Part shown: positions 36,027 through 46,615 of the stretch, piece by piece
Layout of the letters: each line of letters opens with the position of its first letter
Position numbering within the stretch: the stretch's first letter is position 1
Source of the DNA: Aphodosoma sp045614825
Lineage (GTDB): Bacteria > Bacteroidota > Bacteroidia > Bacteroidales > Paludibacteraceae
Length of the DNA: 64,000 nucleotides
Assembly (NCBI GenBank): GCA_045614825.1
Contig: JAZLDO010000040.1
Span: forward strand, 1-64,000
Reading direction: 5' to 3'
Program-made: the position numbers and the translations under genes
The notes under the pieces: model-generated
Seen by the model: only the letters and a program-made list of their open reading frames with translations
Databases searched by the model: none
Told to the model about the DNA's origin: nothing

Positions 36027-36060
36027 ATTTTTGTTTATTTTAATATATTTTTAACTATTG

Positions 36061-36124
36061 CTGTCCGCTAAAAAATAAATTAATTGTCTAAAAGGATAAT
36101 AGGTAAAGGAAATTTACTGGACAG
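36061..36124. repeat. Short element with imperfect terminal inverted repeats
   Basis: CTGTCCGCTAAA (36061-36072) and TTTACTGGACAG (36113-36124) are inverted with 2 mismatches in 12, enclosing 40 bp with no coding potential. It lies between the terminator of the 3445-aa gene and the promoter of the 3739-aa gene. Confidence 0.4.
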
Positions 36125-36144
36125 TAATATTTTACTATACACTA

Positions 36145-36184
36145 AAAAAATCCGTTTTTACAATTATGCAAAAACGGATTTTTC
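36145..36184 (-). terminator. Terminator of the 3445-aa protein gene
   Basis: AAAAAATCCGTTTTT pairs with AAAAACGGATTTTT, with T-runs on both strands, 9 bp beyond the minus-strand stop at 36193. It separates the transcription units of the two giant genes. Confidence 0.9.
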
Positions 36185-36192
36185 ATTATTTA

Positions 36193-39100
36193 TTATTGAA
36201 CCACAACGATTCGACCCAGATGGATAGCACCTGTACCATCTATCACCCTAACAAGATAAACTCCTGTTGTTGGCAATCCTTCTACCTCTATAGGATAAGT
36301 GGTTGGAGTATGTCGCAATACTACTTTACCCGTAGCGTCAACAACCTCTAACATCAAGCCCCGTTGCTCTTCAGCTGTCCACTCACGATTAATATATGTA
36401 GTCGAACCACCCAATATAGGGTTTGGCGCTATAACTAAAGACAACACATAAATATCATCGATACCAGTGCCAACTTCAAGCGTGAGATTAACAATCGAGT
36501 CACAACCTGCTGCAGATGTAAACACTTCACGATATTTACCTGCTTTAGTCAATGATTTTTCGCCAAACTCATAGAACTCGCCTTCTGCGATATAAACAAT
36601 TGTATCAATTTCTATTGTTTCTACATAATCGACATAAATATGTACGACCGAATCACACTTATCAGGATAAGAGAATCTTTGAATCAACATCGTATCTTGA
36701 TATATTGCCAATTTATTATAGCCATAACCAGTATATAGTTCACCTTCACAAATATAGTCGTTCTCAATTGTTGGCTCTGGTTCTACTACTGCAAGATGGA
36801 GATGTACTGTCGAGTCGCAACGCAATACGTTTTGGAACACACGTGTAAAATCACCTGCATCTGTCAATATTGTATCAAGGAATTGATAAGTAGATCCAAG
36901 ACAAATTGTATCGTAAACTTCAACTTCAGCAGGAAGAACTGTTAATTCCATCACCTCTACCGAATCACATCCTCTGTTAGTTGAATACACTCGCTCGTAA
37001 CGACCTGATGTAGTCAAAACAGTATCGAGCCACTCTACTTTATCACCTTCGCACACTAAACGTGTTTCAACAAAATATTTAGGTATTACACTCATAGTGA
37101 GTGTGATGATTGAGTCACAACCTCGACTATTAACCAATGTATCAGTATAAATACCAGCTTCAGTGATAGCTTCATTACCCAACATATAGACGTCCCCTTC
37201 GCAAATAGTATCTGAAATTGCGTATGCAGTTGGCAATACTGTCAATTTAAGACGAACTATACTATCGCAACCACAAGCCGATGTGAGGCGAGCTTCATAA
37301 TAACCTTCGACTACAAGGTTTTTATTCTCGAAAGGAGCTTTATTATACACCTCGCCTTCACAAATAGTGTCATTATACTGATATGTACCAGATGAATTCA
37401 TTGTCAAATGCAAAGTTTTCAATGTATCGCACTCACCTACACCACTTGCTTCACACAACATAGTCAATCTGTTTTCTCCTACTTTCAATTTCGAAGAATT
37501 AACTTCAAAACCATAACGTGAATAAGTAACGGTTCCTTGTAGCGGTTCACAGATAACATCTTCGTAAACTACATTATCAACGTAGCAAATCACTCTGACA
37601 TCATCGACATAAACATGTGCCGAAGAAGCTTTTGATGCTGTTGAATAGAAGCCAATTTTTATCTCTTTGCCGTTATAGTCTGACAAATCATAACGAGCCA
37701 ACTCCCAATTATTATCTGTACCACCAAAACTATCTAACGTATCAGTTGCAGTAGCTGTAATGACAACTACTTTCAACTGCTCTGTTGGCGAACTATTAGC
37801 ATAACGGAACGATAGACTATAATTGCCATCTAACATAATTGATGGTGTTTCCAAAGTTGCATAGCCATTGGTTGATGCACACGACATTCTAACGCAATTG
37901 CCATATTCTGAGCTAATATAACTATAATCATCAATCTTGAATACTGCCCAATTATAGATATTCTCTACTAATGATGTATGTGTTGTATTATCCCAGCACA
38001 AAGGTATTTTAGTCAACTCTTCGCCTTCGAAATCTTCGATAAATGGTGGATAAACCACACCACACATTGTATTGAATACTAATTCAGCCCAATCTGATAC
38101 AACTCCGTCTTTTATTGCTCTAACTCGTGCTTTATATGATGTTGATGCATGCAACCCAGTGATTGAAGCTTTTGTGTCGCTCACTTGGATGGTGTTCACC
38201 ACCACATTACCTTGCATAATTTCTACATCATAAAGATCTCCATTGCCCAACCAACAGAGTTCTACACTCGACTCTGTAACTGCATCAACTAATAAATTAA
38301 CTGGAGTACCCACTGCTAATGCCTCTACACTGAAGTCATCAATCATCACATTCCATGAAGATGATGACACCTCTCCTTCAATACCTAATTGATATACTCC
38401 ACTCTCTTCAACAAAGAGTTCTGCTGCAATTTTTTGATAACCAATATTGCCAACCTCTTCGCGAACTAATATTTCCACCTCACGTTGTGCATTGACAGTT
38501 GAAACTAAACTTACGTATGCCGACGTTCTATCACTTTGACGAGCATAAACTGAAACTTTATAATATTTACCACCTTCAAGAGCAAAGTCGCGCATAACAC
38601 GGTTTTTGTTAAATCCGCCACGACTTGACAAACTCATGAATTTACTACCTGAATTTGCTGACGCTACTACGCTTGCATCTACGTTGTTAATCAACCAACG
38701 ATTAGAACCAGACTCATGATCCTCGGTCCAACAATTACTAAATACATCATTGTCAGAATATGTTTCAAAATCTTCTACAAACAAACCTCCTTCATTGATC
38801 ACAACGGCTTCGCATGTTGTAGTAAATGTAAGTGTTGACCATGGCGATTCCACATCTCCATCACACACTGGACGCACTTTCAACTGGTACTCTGTGTTCG
38901 CAACCAAACCACCTAAACTAATACTATCGCCTGAAACGATACCACTCTCAGTGCCTAATTCCCATTCAACTTCACCAGAACCTGAATTAACGAAATCAAC
39001 AATTACCGAATCGGTAGCTACATAACGTAAACTCAAATTGCTCACAACACCACATTCGAATCGTTCAATTCGTATATTATCAATTGACAATGGAGGATTG

Positions 39101-42100
39101 CTGGCTCCGCTAACGTCATTAGACCATTGCACTACCAAATTATAATTGGTAGGCTCATCGATAGAAACAATAGTTGACTCACTAGTCCAAGCTGGCGAAC
39201 CTTCCAATTTATCATTTTCGTGCAATCTGATATATGTCTCAAGGTTCAACTCATCAGCACCTATTTTATTGCCAGCTGTAACATAAATGTCCATCGGAGC
39301 TAAGAATACTCGTCCAAAATCTCTATTCTCTTCGCCATTAGATTTCCAATCATAAGAGATGATATAATCACCTGCTTCGAACAAGAATGTACGATATGCA
39401 TAGATGTTTGAACTTCCATAGTCATAATAGCCATAAACCCCTGTTGCATCAGCTACATACAATGCTTTTTCGCCTGTTTTAACTGAATTGTTGCTATTGC
39501 CTGCTATGACAAATTTTAGTTGTTCATTCTTAAGTATCCATTCGCTATTCTCTTCATCTTCTTCAAATCCACATATATATGGCAACTCTGGCACATCTTT
39601 CATTGTGATAAACTCTTTTTCAACCCAATCGGTAGCTGTTTGATCTTCACCACAAATCGTACGCATACGCAAAACATATTTAGTGCTACGAGCCAAATCT
39701 TTCAATACTAATTGCTCTGTCAGTGTATCAACATCAAACTTATTGATACCAAGCTCTGAACTCAATTCACATTCATACTTAACAGCTGCTGGTGCATGAT
39801 TCCATACTGCTACGGCAAAGGTATCTCCCAACATTTGTATTTTCAAATCAGTAGGAGCGAAACATTCAGGAGCTTTTGAAACTACAATATTGTCAATATA
39901 TACACTGCTCGTCTTTGTTGTTCCCTTGAATACGATATACTTGCCCTCTACTTTATAACTTGAAAAATCAATTTGCACTTGTCGCAATAATGAAGAAGCA
40001 TACAATTCTTTAACTTCAACAAATGTTGATTCGTCACTCAAATCACTTTGCAAACCTATTTTGTAGTATGTACCTCCCGACGGGTTGCATGAATTGAATA
40101 ATATCTGCAATCTTTCGCCTGGCAAGTTAAATTCTGGCAATGCTAATGCCACATCTTTGTAGAGATGCAATACCTGCTTATCTCCTTCTCCATTACCTGC
40201 ACGACTCAATTTTGGATACTCTACACCTAACTCTACCACCGAATTCAATCGTGTATAGCATGATGGGAATGCCATAGGATGATTACCATATGAATTGAAC
40301 GACTCACTATACATCGTTACATCATCGATTGTATAAACATCGCATCGTGTACCAAACAACATAGGTTGAACCCACTCGCCTGTATCAGTGCCACACACAC
40401 TGCGTGCATATACTATATAGTTAGCCCCCTTAGTCAAATCTGTCAACTCTATTGTATCAAGAACACTAACAATACGTGACATCGAATCAAGATCTTGCGT
40501 TGCCAAACCATACGCTAATTGCACTGCGTCTGACTGATATTTCACTGCAACAACCGCCGATGTTTCGTCGGTCGAAATCAACTCTATAGCACGAACATCT
40601 GGACATCCTTGAACCTCTTCTATCTTAATATTATCTATACATGCATCACCATTATCATACAATGTAGGTCCAACTTTTATTGCAATACGTGCATTTGCAA
40701 ACTCTGATTCCAAAACATTGAATGGAATTCTAACTGTCTCAAACACCTCTTTGTCATTGACATCTTTACGAGGAACGAACGATGGCAATGTAACAACCTC
40801 AACAAAAGATGCTGGATTTGTAGCATCAGTCATCACTCCTACTACAATGTCTGGAGCATAATATGATGTCTGTTTCGACATATAATCCATTGTCAACTGC
40901 AACGATGTAGTTGGAATCTCGAACTGAGGCATAATGACAAACATTGGATAATCCTTAGATGGGAACATCTGTAGCGACTGCTCGCCATCTGAATAGGTTG
41001 ACCAACTGAGTCCACAACTTGGACGCCATTGTTCTGCTGGTTTTTCTGAGAATATTGTATAACAACCCTCATTCACATTGCTAATTTCTTCAAAACTATC
41101 ATAATATGGTATTGAGTTAATATCCGCACACAATGTTTTAAACTCAATTTCTCGCCATGAACTTTGCTTGTCGCCACAATTAGTACGAACCTTAAGCGCA
41201 TAGTTAGTGAATCCTTTAAGATTATTAATAGTGAATGGATTTTCTGTTACATCAACAATCTCTTCTTCTACAAATCCTTCTTTATTCTTCTCTACTACAA
41301 CATATTGCCAAGCTGTTGCTCCTGTTGTATCATTTACTTCTATCGTTACTGAATTACCTCCAATTCCTCTCAAATTCAATGATACTGGACGCATACAGCT
41401 CTCTAATTTCTCTAACTCAAAACGATTAATAACAACATACGATGTCTCAATGCCCGATGCTGTTGCCTCTATCGATATACGCACAATATTACCTACATAA
41501 GCACTCAAGTCAAATGTCAATTTTGTGTAATTTGGCAACTCTTTATACCCTTTGCCCAAGACTATTGGATATGTCTCTCCTCCATCTATCGACAATTTTA
41601 TCGTAACTGTGTCGGCATAACTATTTGCCAAATTAATTGTCATAACTGCTCCTTCTGTATCACGTAAATCGAATTTTGGAGTCAATATTGTAGCTTTTTC
41701 GCCCTCTTTGTTTTTCTCATTTGTTGGGAAATAGATACGATTATCTCGCTCTACAAACCAACCTCCATTATCCAAATTCTCCCAACACAATGGTATCTCA
41801 CCATAAGAATAGCCAGTAAAGTCTTCTAAGTAAGGTAATGCCCACACGCCACACTCGGTAGTAACTGTTCCAACATTAGCTGCTTCGCTCAATTCCGACT
41901 CTGAACATACCGATTGAATTGTGAAGTCATAAGCTGTTGAGTGCAATAAATTCTCAACTGTCGCTGGATTTGTATTTACTATTGTATCAACCGAAACATG
42001 CTCACCACGTTTGCCTACGATACGCCAACTGCTCTCTTCCCCTTTCGATGTCCAACCTATTGTACAACTATTCTCTGTTACTTCCAAGATTGTTGTTTCT

Positions 42101-45100
42101 ACTGGTTGCTTGCATGTTGGTGCCAATTTTATCTCTACATCATCAAGGCAGAACGAAACATCATCTTGTGGCAAATAAATCACAACATGTTTTGCATCCT
42201 TAACATGTTCATAATCCGATGTATGCAAATCATTGAAATAAAAACTGAATTTTTCCCACTTCATAGCTTTTTGCACATGATATGTTCCTATAGGCTCAAA
42301 TCCAGAAGAAATATCATCAATTGATGTTGTTACACCTATCGAAATATCCTGATCTGCAGCTGAAGCATAAATCCAACCTTCTATCATATAATCAGCCAAT
42401 GACTCTACCGCTAACTCTGGAGTTACAACAATTGCTTTCGACAAACTCAATGAGTAGTTGCCATCATGCTTTGGATATGTGATTTGATTAACATTTTGAT
42501 ACTCTCCCAAGAATATCCAACAATTAATATCATATTCAAATCCATCTGTCATTGGTAATGATTGTGCCGAACATCTTGTACGGAATGTTCTCACTTCGCT
42601 CCATGAGCTCTCTTCATCTTCACTACACAACGATTTTATTGCATAATAATACTCTTTGTTAGAATCTAAATTCTCTAAATCAGTATATTCTGCAGTAATC
42701 TCACCATAGAATACATTACCCATCACGCCTTCTGGTGTAAATGAGAAATCATTAACACTCAACAACCACTTGCCTGCATTCATATCTGTTACTTTAATCG
42801 CAGCCGAATTGCTGGTCAAATTGGCTACTCCCGTTGTAGGAGGCACACAACTTACCTCTTCTATCTTTATATCATCTATACCTATATTAGCCCCTGCATA
42901 TACTTTTATACCAAAATAATAAATTCCATCTTCTGGCACTTGGAAATAACCTAAATGCTTAGTCCACTCTTCTTGTATTATCTCTTCAAACAACACAGGT
43001 TGCAAACTATCTACCACTGGTATTTTAGTATAAGCCAACGATATATGACTTGACGAACTACCACCTTGTATTGCATAAGCCGAGAATTCATAATAAACAC
43101 CAGCTTTCAACTTCAATGGTCGATACATCACTGCCGATACACCCGAACTCATCCAAGCATACAACTGACCTGAATTTGCCACCATCGATTGATGTGTTGC
43201 ATCGCGTTTTTCTGTTCTGAAATAACCACCTCCATCTTCACGCAAATAGCAACCTGCCAATTGCTGTGCCTCTTGGAACTCCTCAAAGCCTTCCTCTAAT
43301 GGAGTTGTTTTTGTTACCTCAAATGGTGTACAATGTGTCTTGATAGTTATTTTTTTAGATGACCAAGCACCCTTCACATTACCACACACCATACGAACAT
43401 AAACATCATATTCTGTATCAGTCGATAAACCCGTAACGTCTATAACAGCACTCTCCGATGATATTACCTTACCTGCATCTGGAGCAATTCCAACACCAGT
43501 AAAACTTACTTCACACGCAGTCACTCCCTCATCAAGAATCTCTACCTGTGCTGTATATGATGTTACATGATTAATTTTGAAGTCATTGATATTATCACAT
43601 GCTGGCTTTTCCGACACTATCACCTTGTCAATATAATCATGTGCCGAAGTAAACTCTACAGACGTCTGTACAAACAACAAATATTTATTACCAACAGCAT
43701 CAAAATCTGCTTTATATTGATAATAGCCTTTTTTAGTCTCAGCAGGTGTCTCGGTATATGATGTTGGAATATACAACAACTCCTCTGCTCCAACTGTATC
43801 TGGCGTGTCATTCAACATAACCTTAATACCTCCATCTCCAAAGTTTCGCATCATCATAAACGAAATACGATACTCTTTGTTTTCAGTAAATTTGAACTGA
43901 GGTGTCACCAATGCTTGACCATTACCTGGAGCCTCCAACTGCACACCTGCACCTTCATACATATATTCGGTACGTTCATGTCTTTCTATACTACCTTCTG
44001 GAGATGTAGTACTCCAACATACAGGAGGGAAAGTTGTACCTTCAAAGTTCTCTTCGTATGGCAAAGTTGATACAACATCACACTCTGTCATAAATCTATA
44101 ATCAAACTCTACCCAAACCGAAGTGTCGCCCACTCCACAATAACTTGCCACTTTACCCGCAATACGATATTCTGTAGAGTGTGTCAATCCCGACAATTTA
44201 AACTCTGGAGCACCCGACACTGTCTCTTTGCCCGACTTGATTGTTGCAAAATTATCAGGATTTGTCAATCTATAACTTACAACCCAAGAATTTTCATCTT
44301 TTCCTTTTGCCCATTTCAAACCAAATTCTGTTTGCGTTGGAGCAATCATCTCTATATCTTTAATTTTACGACATGTTGGAGCATCATACACTCTAATATC
44401 ATCTACATACAAATCATACCCTTTTGGCTGAGATTCTGCTTCAATCATAAAATAAACCTCTCCGCTCAATGGAATATTGTAATCGTATTGATACCAACCT
44501 GGTGCCTCTACTTGTGGAGCATGAAACATCGATACATTGATTTCATCCAATACTGTTGCTCCCAATGTGTCTGGTCTATTATTAACTAAGACTCTGAATT
44601 TCTCTGGATATACAACTCCATCAACCATCACCTCTTTGTCGTGTCTAAATACCCAGAATGAAACATCGTACGAACCTGCAACTTCCATTTGCATCGCTTG
44701 TGTGATAATTGCTGTACGTGTTCCGCCTTTTGTGGCTCTAAATCTCAATACTTTTTGTCCATCTTTTGCTCTATTTTCATAAGAAGCTCCACTATACAAA
44801 GACGAAAATGCTGTTGTATAAATATCCACTCCTTGATCGCCATAATCATCTCCCTCTCCATATCCCTTTACAAATTGCTTAACTTGCCAACAATCTGGAA
44901 TCAAGCTGTTTGCCGCCTCGAAACTTTCAGCAAATACATTCGATGCCATAACGTCGCATGCTGTCGTGAATTCCACAGGCAAACTCCATTCTCCTCCCTC
45001 CGTTCCAGCACATTTCGAACGCACTCTAACACTATATCTTGTATTTCCTTCTAATCCTGAAATTGAAACTAATGGTGAAGTTGCCGAAAATTCTTCGCTC

Positions 45101-46530
45101 TTTATAACTACACTGTCTTTTGTAATTTCATATTCATATCTTCCTGCGTTACCAAATTCTGTCCAATGTAAAGTTACTGATTGTGCCAAAATATTTCTTA
45201 CTTTAATATCTTCCAAACGTGGACACGCTGGACGCTCTCTCACCATAAAATTGTCAATATACAATCTGTCACTTCCATCAACACCTGCTGGCAATGATAT
45301 AAACAATGCTAAATCCTCTTGATCTCCATAATATGTAACATCCGTACAGAAACGCACTTCATGCCAACCGCTATGAGTGTCAATAGTATCTTCCCAAATA
45401 ACTTCAAAAGCATCTGCCGACAATGGATCGACTGTCAAACCTACACTAAATGGCAATCCATAATCACCATAAACCATAAAAGATACCTCTAAATCATTTG
45501 CTGCATGAGCAAATTGACTTGACACTATATATGCTGTTTTTGAAGCATTACCTTTCATTAACAAAGAGTAACCCACATTATCATATTTAAAAGATGATGT
45601 TACCTCTACCCCAAGCATATTGTCAGGATTCACTAACCAACACATTGGAATAACCTTCGCCTCTGCATCAAAATTCTCACTATAAGGCAATGCTATTGGA
45701 TCACACAATGTTGCAAAAACAAACTCTTCTGTATATTTTGACAAACCTTGACTCACCTCTTCACAATCAGAACGCATTACCACAATGTAATTTTTACTAC
45801 TTTCCAACCCTTCTATTGTGAAGAAATATGATCCATCATTCTCAAATCTATAATCATCATAATCACCAACTACTGCACCTGCTTCATCTTTTACTGTAAT
45901 TCTAAAATGGTCAGGTGTCGAACCTCCATCCGAATTTACTGCCCAAATAATTGATGCACTATTTTGCGACACCGATACCATCTCTATATCCATCGGATAA
46001 GCACAAATCGACACATCTTCTATCGATACTTTATCAAAATAAGCATAACCTCCTGCCGTAGTAGCCTTTCCATAAAATGCTATCTTTATCGTTTTACCAG
46101 TATAATTTTTCAACGAGTATGTTTTCAACGCCCATGCAGAAGATACCAAATTCGCTTCTAATAAGTTACGAGTTTCTGTACCATCACCATTCAATACATC
46201 AACATACACCGAGAATTCGGCTGTTTCGTTTTTGAAATAGAAATTCAAATCTTTATCCGATGACAATGTTATCTCTGGTGTACGCAATACACTAAACGTA
46301 CCTCCAGGATTTGCATCAAATCTCATACACATAGCATCAAACGAAGCCTCTTTTTGGCCACGCCACGCGTATGATCCAGAAGCCTGCCCCTCTGTTATAC
46401 TCCAATCACTTGGTATCGCTCGAGCTTTAACATCATTGAAATCTTCATAAAAATTAGATTGAGCATTCAGTTCAAATGCTAAACTCAATAACAATGTAAT
46501 AATAAGAAAGAAATAAGATTTTGTTTTCAT
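36193..46530 (-). CDS. Giant T9SS-secreted multidomain surface protein (3445 aa)
   Basis: Signal peptide (MKTKSYFFLIITLLLSLAFELNAQ), then twelve jelly-roll-like modules (openings such as LPYSENFDAE...MCW, LPYEENFEG...VCW, PPFIEDFEGE...LCW) alternating with FN3-like domains (for example NTRYSVRVRSKCAG), then GCDSIV-type repeats and a type A T9SS sorting domain (IAPNPILGG...GVYLVRVIDGTGAIHLGRIVV). Module order and the C-terminal 600 residues run parallel to the 3739-aa paralogue, so both come from one ancestral gene and differ by module gain or loss. It follows the OmpA-family gene by 86 bp, with a hairpin in the gap, and has its own terminator. Surface adhesin or glycan-binding role is inferred. 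Confidence 0.88.
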   Translation of the reverse strand: MKTKSYFFLIITLLLSLAFELNAQSNFYEDFNDVKARAIPSDWSITEGQASGSYAWRGQKEASFDAMCMRFDANPGGTFSVLRTPEITLSSDKDLNFYFKNETAEFSVYVDVLNGDGTETRNLLEANLVSSAWALKTYSLKNYTGKTIKIAFYGKATTAGGYAYFDKVSIEDVSICAYPMDIEMVSVSQNSASIIWAVNSDGGSTPDHFRITVKDEAGAVVGDYDDYRFENDGSYFFTIEGLESSKNYIVVMRSDCEEVSQGLSKYTEEFVFATLCDPIALPYSENFDAEAKVIPMCWLVNPDNMLGVEVTSSFKYDNVGYSLLMKGNASKTAYIVSSQFAHAANDLEVSFMVYGDYGLPFSVGLTVDPLSADAFEVIWEDTIDTHSGWHEVRFCTDVTYYGDQEDLALFISLPAGVDGSDRLYIDNFMVRERPACPRLEDIKVRNILAQSVTLHWTEFGNAGRYEYEITKDSVVIKSEEFSATSPLVSISGLEGNTRYSVRVRSKCAGTEGGEWSLPVEFTTACDVMASNVFAESFEAANSLIPDCWQVKQFVKGYGEGDDYGDQGVDIYTTAFSSLYSGASYENRAKDGQKVLRFRATKGGTRTAIITQAMQMEVAGSYDVSFWVFRHDKEVMVDGVVYPEKFRVLVNNRPDTLGATVLDEINVSMFHAPQVEAPGWYQYDYNIPLSGEVYFMIEAESQPKGYDLYVDDIRVYDAPTCRKIKDIEMIAPTQTEFGLKWAKGKDENSWVVSYRLTNPDNFATIKSGKETVSGAPEFKLSGLTHSTEYRIAGKVASYCGVGDTSVWVEFDYRFMTECDVVSTLPYEENFEGTTFPPVCWSTTSPEGSIERHERTEYMYEGAGVQLEAPGNGQALVTPQFKFTENKEYRISFMMMRNFGDGGIKVMLNDTPDTVGAEELLYIPTSYTETPAETKKGYYQYKADFDAVGNKYLLFVQTSVEFTSAHDYIDKVIVSEKPACDNINDFKINHVTSYTAQVEILDEGVTACEVSFTGVGIAPDAGKVISSESAVIDVTGLSTDTEYDVYVRMVCGNVKGAWSSKKITIKTHCTPFEVTKTTPLEEGFEEFQEAQQLAGCYLREDGGGYFRTEKRDATHQSMVANSGQLYAWMSSGVSAVMYRPLKLKAGVYYEFSAYAIQGGSSSSHISLAYTKIPVVDSLQPVLFEEIIQEEWTKHLGYFQVPEDGIYYFGIKVYAGANIGIDDIKIEEVSCVPPTTGVANLTSNSAAIKVTDMNAGKWLLSVNDFSFTPEGVMGNVFYGEITAEYTDLENLDSNKEYYYAIKSLCSEDEESSWSEVRTFRTRCSAQSLPMTDGFEYDINCWIFLGEYQNVNQITYPKHDGNYSLSLSKAIVVTPELAVESLADYMIEGWIYASAADQDISIGVTTSIDDISSGFEPIGTYHVQKAMKWEKFSFYFNDLHTSDYEHVKDAKHVVIYLPQDDVSFCLDDVEIKLAPTCKQPVETTILEVTENSCTIGWTSKGEESSWRIVGKRGEHVSVDTIVNTNPATVENLLHSTAYDFTIQSVCSESELSEAANVGTVTTECGVWALPYLEDFTGYSYGEIPLCWENLDNGGWFVERDNRIYFPTNEKNKEGEKATILTPKFDLRDTEGAVMTINLANSYADTVTIKLSIDGGETYPIVLGKGYKELPNYTKLTFDLSAYVGNIVRISIEATASGIETSYVVINRFELEKLESCMRPVSLNLRGIGGNSVTIEVNDTTGATAWQYVVVEKNKEGFVEEEIVDVTENPFTINNLKGFTNYALKVRTNCGDKQSSWREIEFKTLCADINSIPYYDSFEEISNVNEGCYTIFSEKPAEQWRPSCGLSWSTYSDGEQSLQMFPSKDYPMFVIMPQFEIPTTSLQLTMDYMSKQTSYYAPDIVVGVMTDATNPASFVEVVTLPSFVPRKDVNDKEVFETVRIPFNVLESEFANARIAIKVGPTLYDNGDACIDNIKIEEVQGCPDVRAIELISTDETSAVVAVKYQSDAVQLAYGLATQDLDSMSRIVSVLDTIELTDLTKGANYIVYARSVCGTDTGEWVQPMLFGTRCDVYTIDDVTMYSESFNSYGNHPMAFPSCYTRLNSVVELGVEYPKLSRAGNGEGDKQVLHLYKDVALALPEFNLPGERLQILFNSCNPSGGTYYKIGLQSDLSDESTFVEVKELYASSLLRQVQIDFSSYKVEGKYIVFKGTTKTSSVYIDNIVVSKAPECFAPTDLKIQMLGDTFAVAVWNHAPAAVKYECELSSELGINKFDVDTLTEQLVLKDLARSTKYVLRMRTICGEDQTATDWVEKEFITMKDVPELPYICGFEEDEENSEWILKNEQLKFVIAGNSNNSVKTGEKALYVADATGVYGYYDYGSSNIYAYRTFLFEAGDYIISYDWKSNGEENRDFGRVFLAPMDIYVTAGNKIGADELNLETYIRLHENDKLEGSPAWTSESTIVSIDEPTNYNLVVQWSNDVSGASNPPLSIDNIRIERFECGVVSNLSLRYVATDSVIVDFVNSGSGEVEWELGTESGIVSGDSISLGGLVANTEYQLKVRPVCDGDVESPWSTLTFTTTCEAVVINEGGLFVEDFETYSDNDVFSNCWTEDHESGSNRWLINNVDASVVASANSGSKFMSLSSRGGFNKNRVMRDFALEGGKYYKVSVYARQSDRTSAYVSLVSTVNAQREVEILVREEVGNIGYQKIAAELFVEESGVYQLGIEGEVSSSSWNVMIDDFSVEALAVGTPVNLLVDAVTESSVELCWLGNGDLYDVEIMQGNVVVNTIQVSDTKASITGLHASTSYKARVRAIKDGVVSDWAELVFNTMCGVVYPPFIEDFEGEELTKIPLCWDNTTHTSLVENIYNWAVFKIDDYSYISSEYGNCVRMSCASTNGYATLETPSIMLDGNYSLSFRYANSSPTEQLKVVVITATATDTLDSFGGTDNNWELARYDLSDYNGKEIKIGFYSTASKASSAHVYVDDVRVICYVDNVVYEDVICEPLQGTVTYSRYGFEVNSSKLKVGENRLTMLCEASGVGECDTLKTLHLTMNSSGTYQYNDTICEGEVYNKAPFENKNLVVEGYYEARLTSACGCDSIVRLKLTVLPTAYAISDTICEGDVYMLGNEAITEAGIYTDTLVNSRGCDSIITLTMSVIPKYFVETRLVCEGDKVEWLDTVLTTSGRYERVYSTNRGCDSVEVMELTVLPAEVEVYDTICLGSTYQFLDTILTDAGDFTRVFQNVLRCDSTVHLHLAVVEPEPTIENDYICEGELYTGYGYNKLAIYQDTMLIQRFSYPDKCDSVVHIYVDYVETIEIDTIVYIAEGEFYEFGEKSLTKAGKYREVFTSAAGCDSIVNLTLEVGTGIDDIYVLSLVIAPNPILGGSTTYINREWTAEEQRGLMLEVVDATGKVVLRHTPTTYPIEVEGLPTTGVYLVRVIDGTGAIHLGRIVVVQ

Positions 46531-46566
46531 AAATATTTTTTTAAGATTAATATTCTAAATATAAAC

Positions 46567-46608
46567 AATAGTCAGATAGGTCTGACAAGTCCGACCTATC
46601 TGACTATT
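46567..46608. repeat. 42-bp near-perfect hairpin, 9-bp period, after the OmpA-family gene
   Basis: AATAGTCAGATAGGTC and GACCTATCTGACTATT are perfect 16-bp arms. The centre TGACAAGTCC pairs as GAC-AA-GTC. Reading 9 bp at a time gives GTCAGATAG, GTCTGACAA, GTCCGACCT, the same GTCnGA pattern as 6215-6250. It lies 8 bp after the OmpA-family stop. Confidence 0.85.
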
Positions 46609-46615
46609 ATATTTC

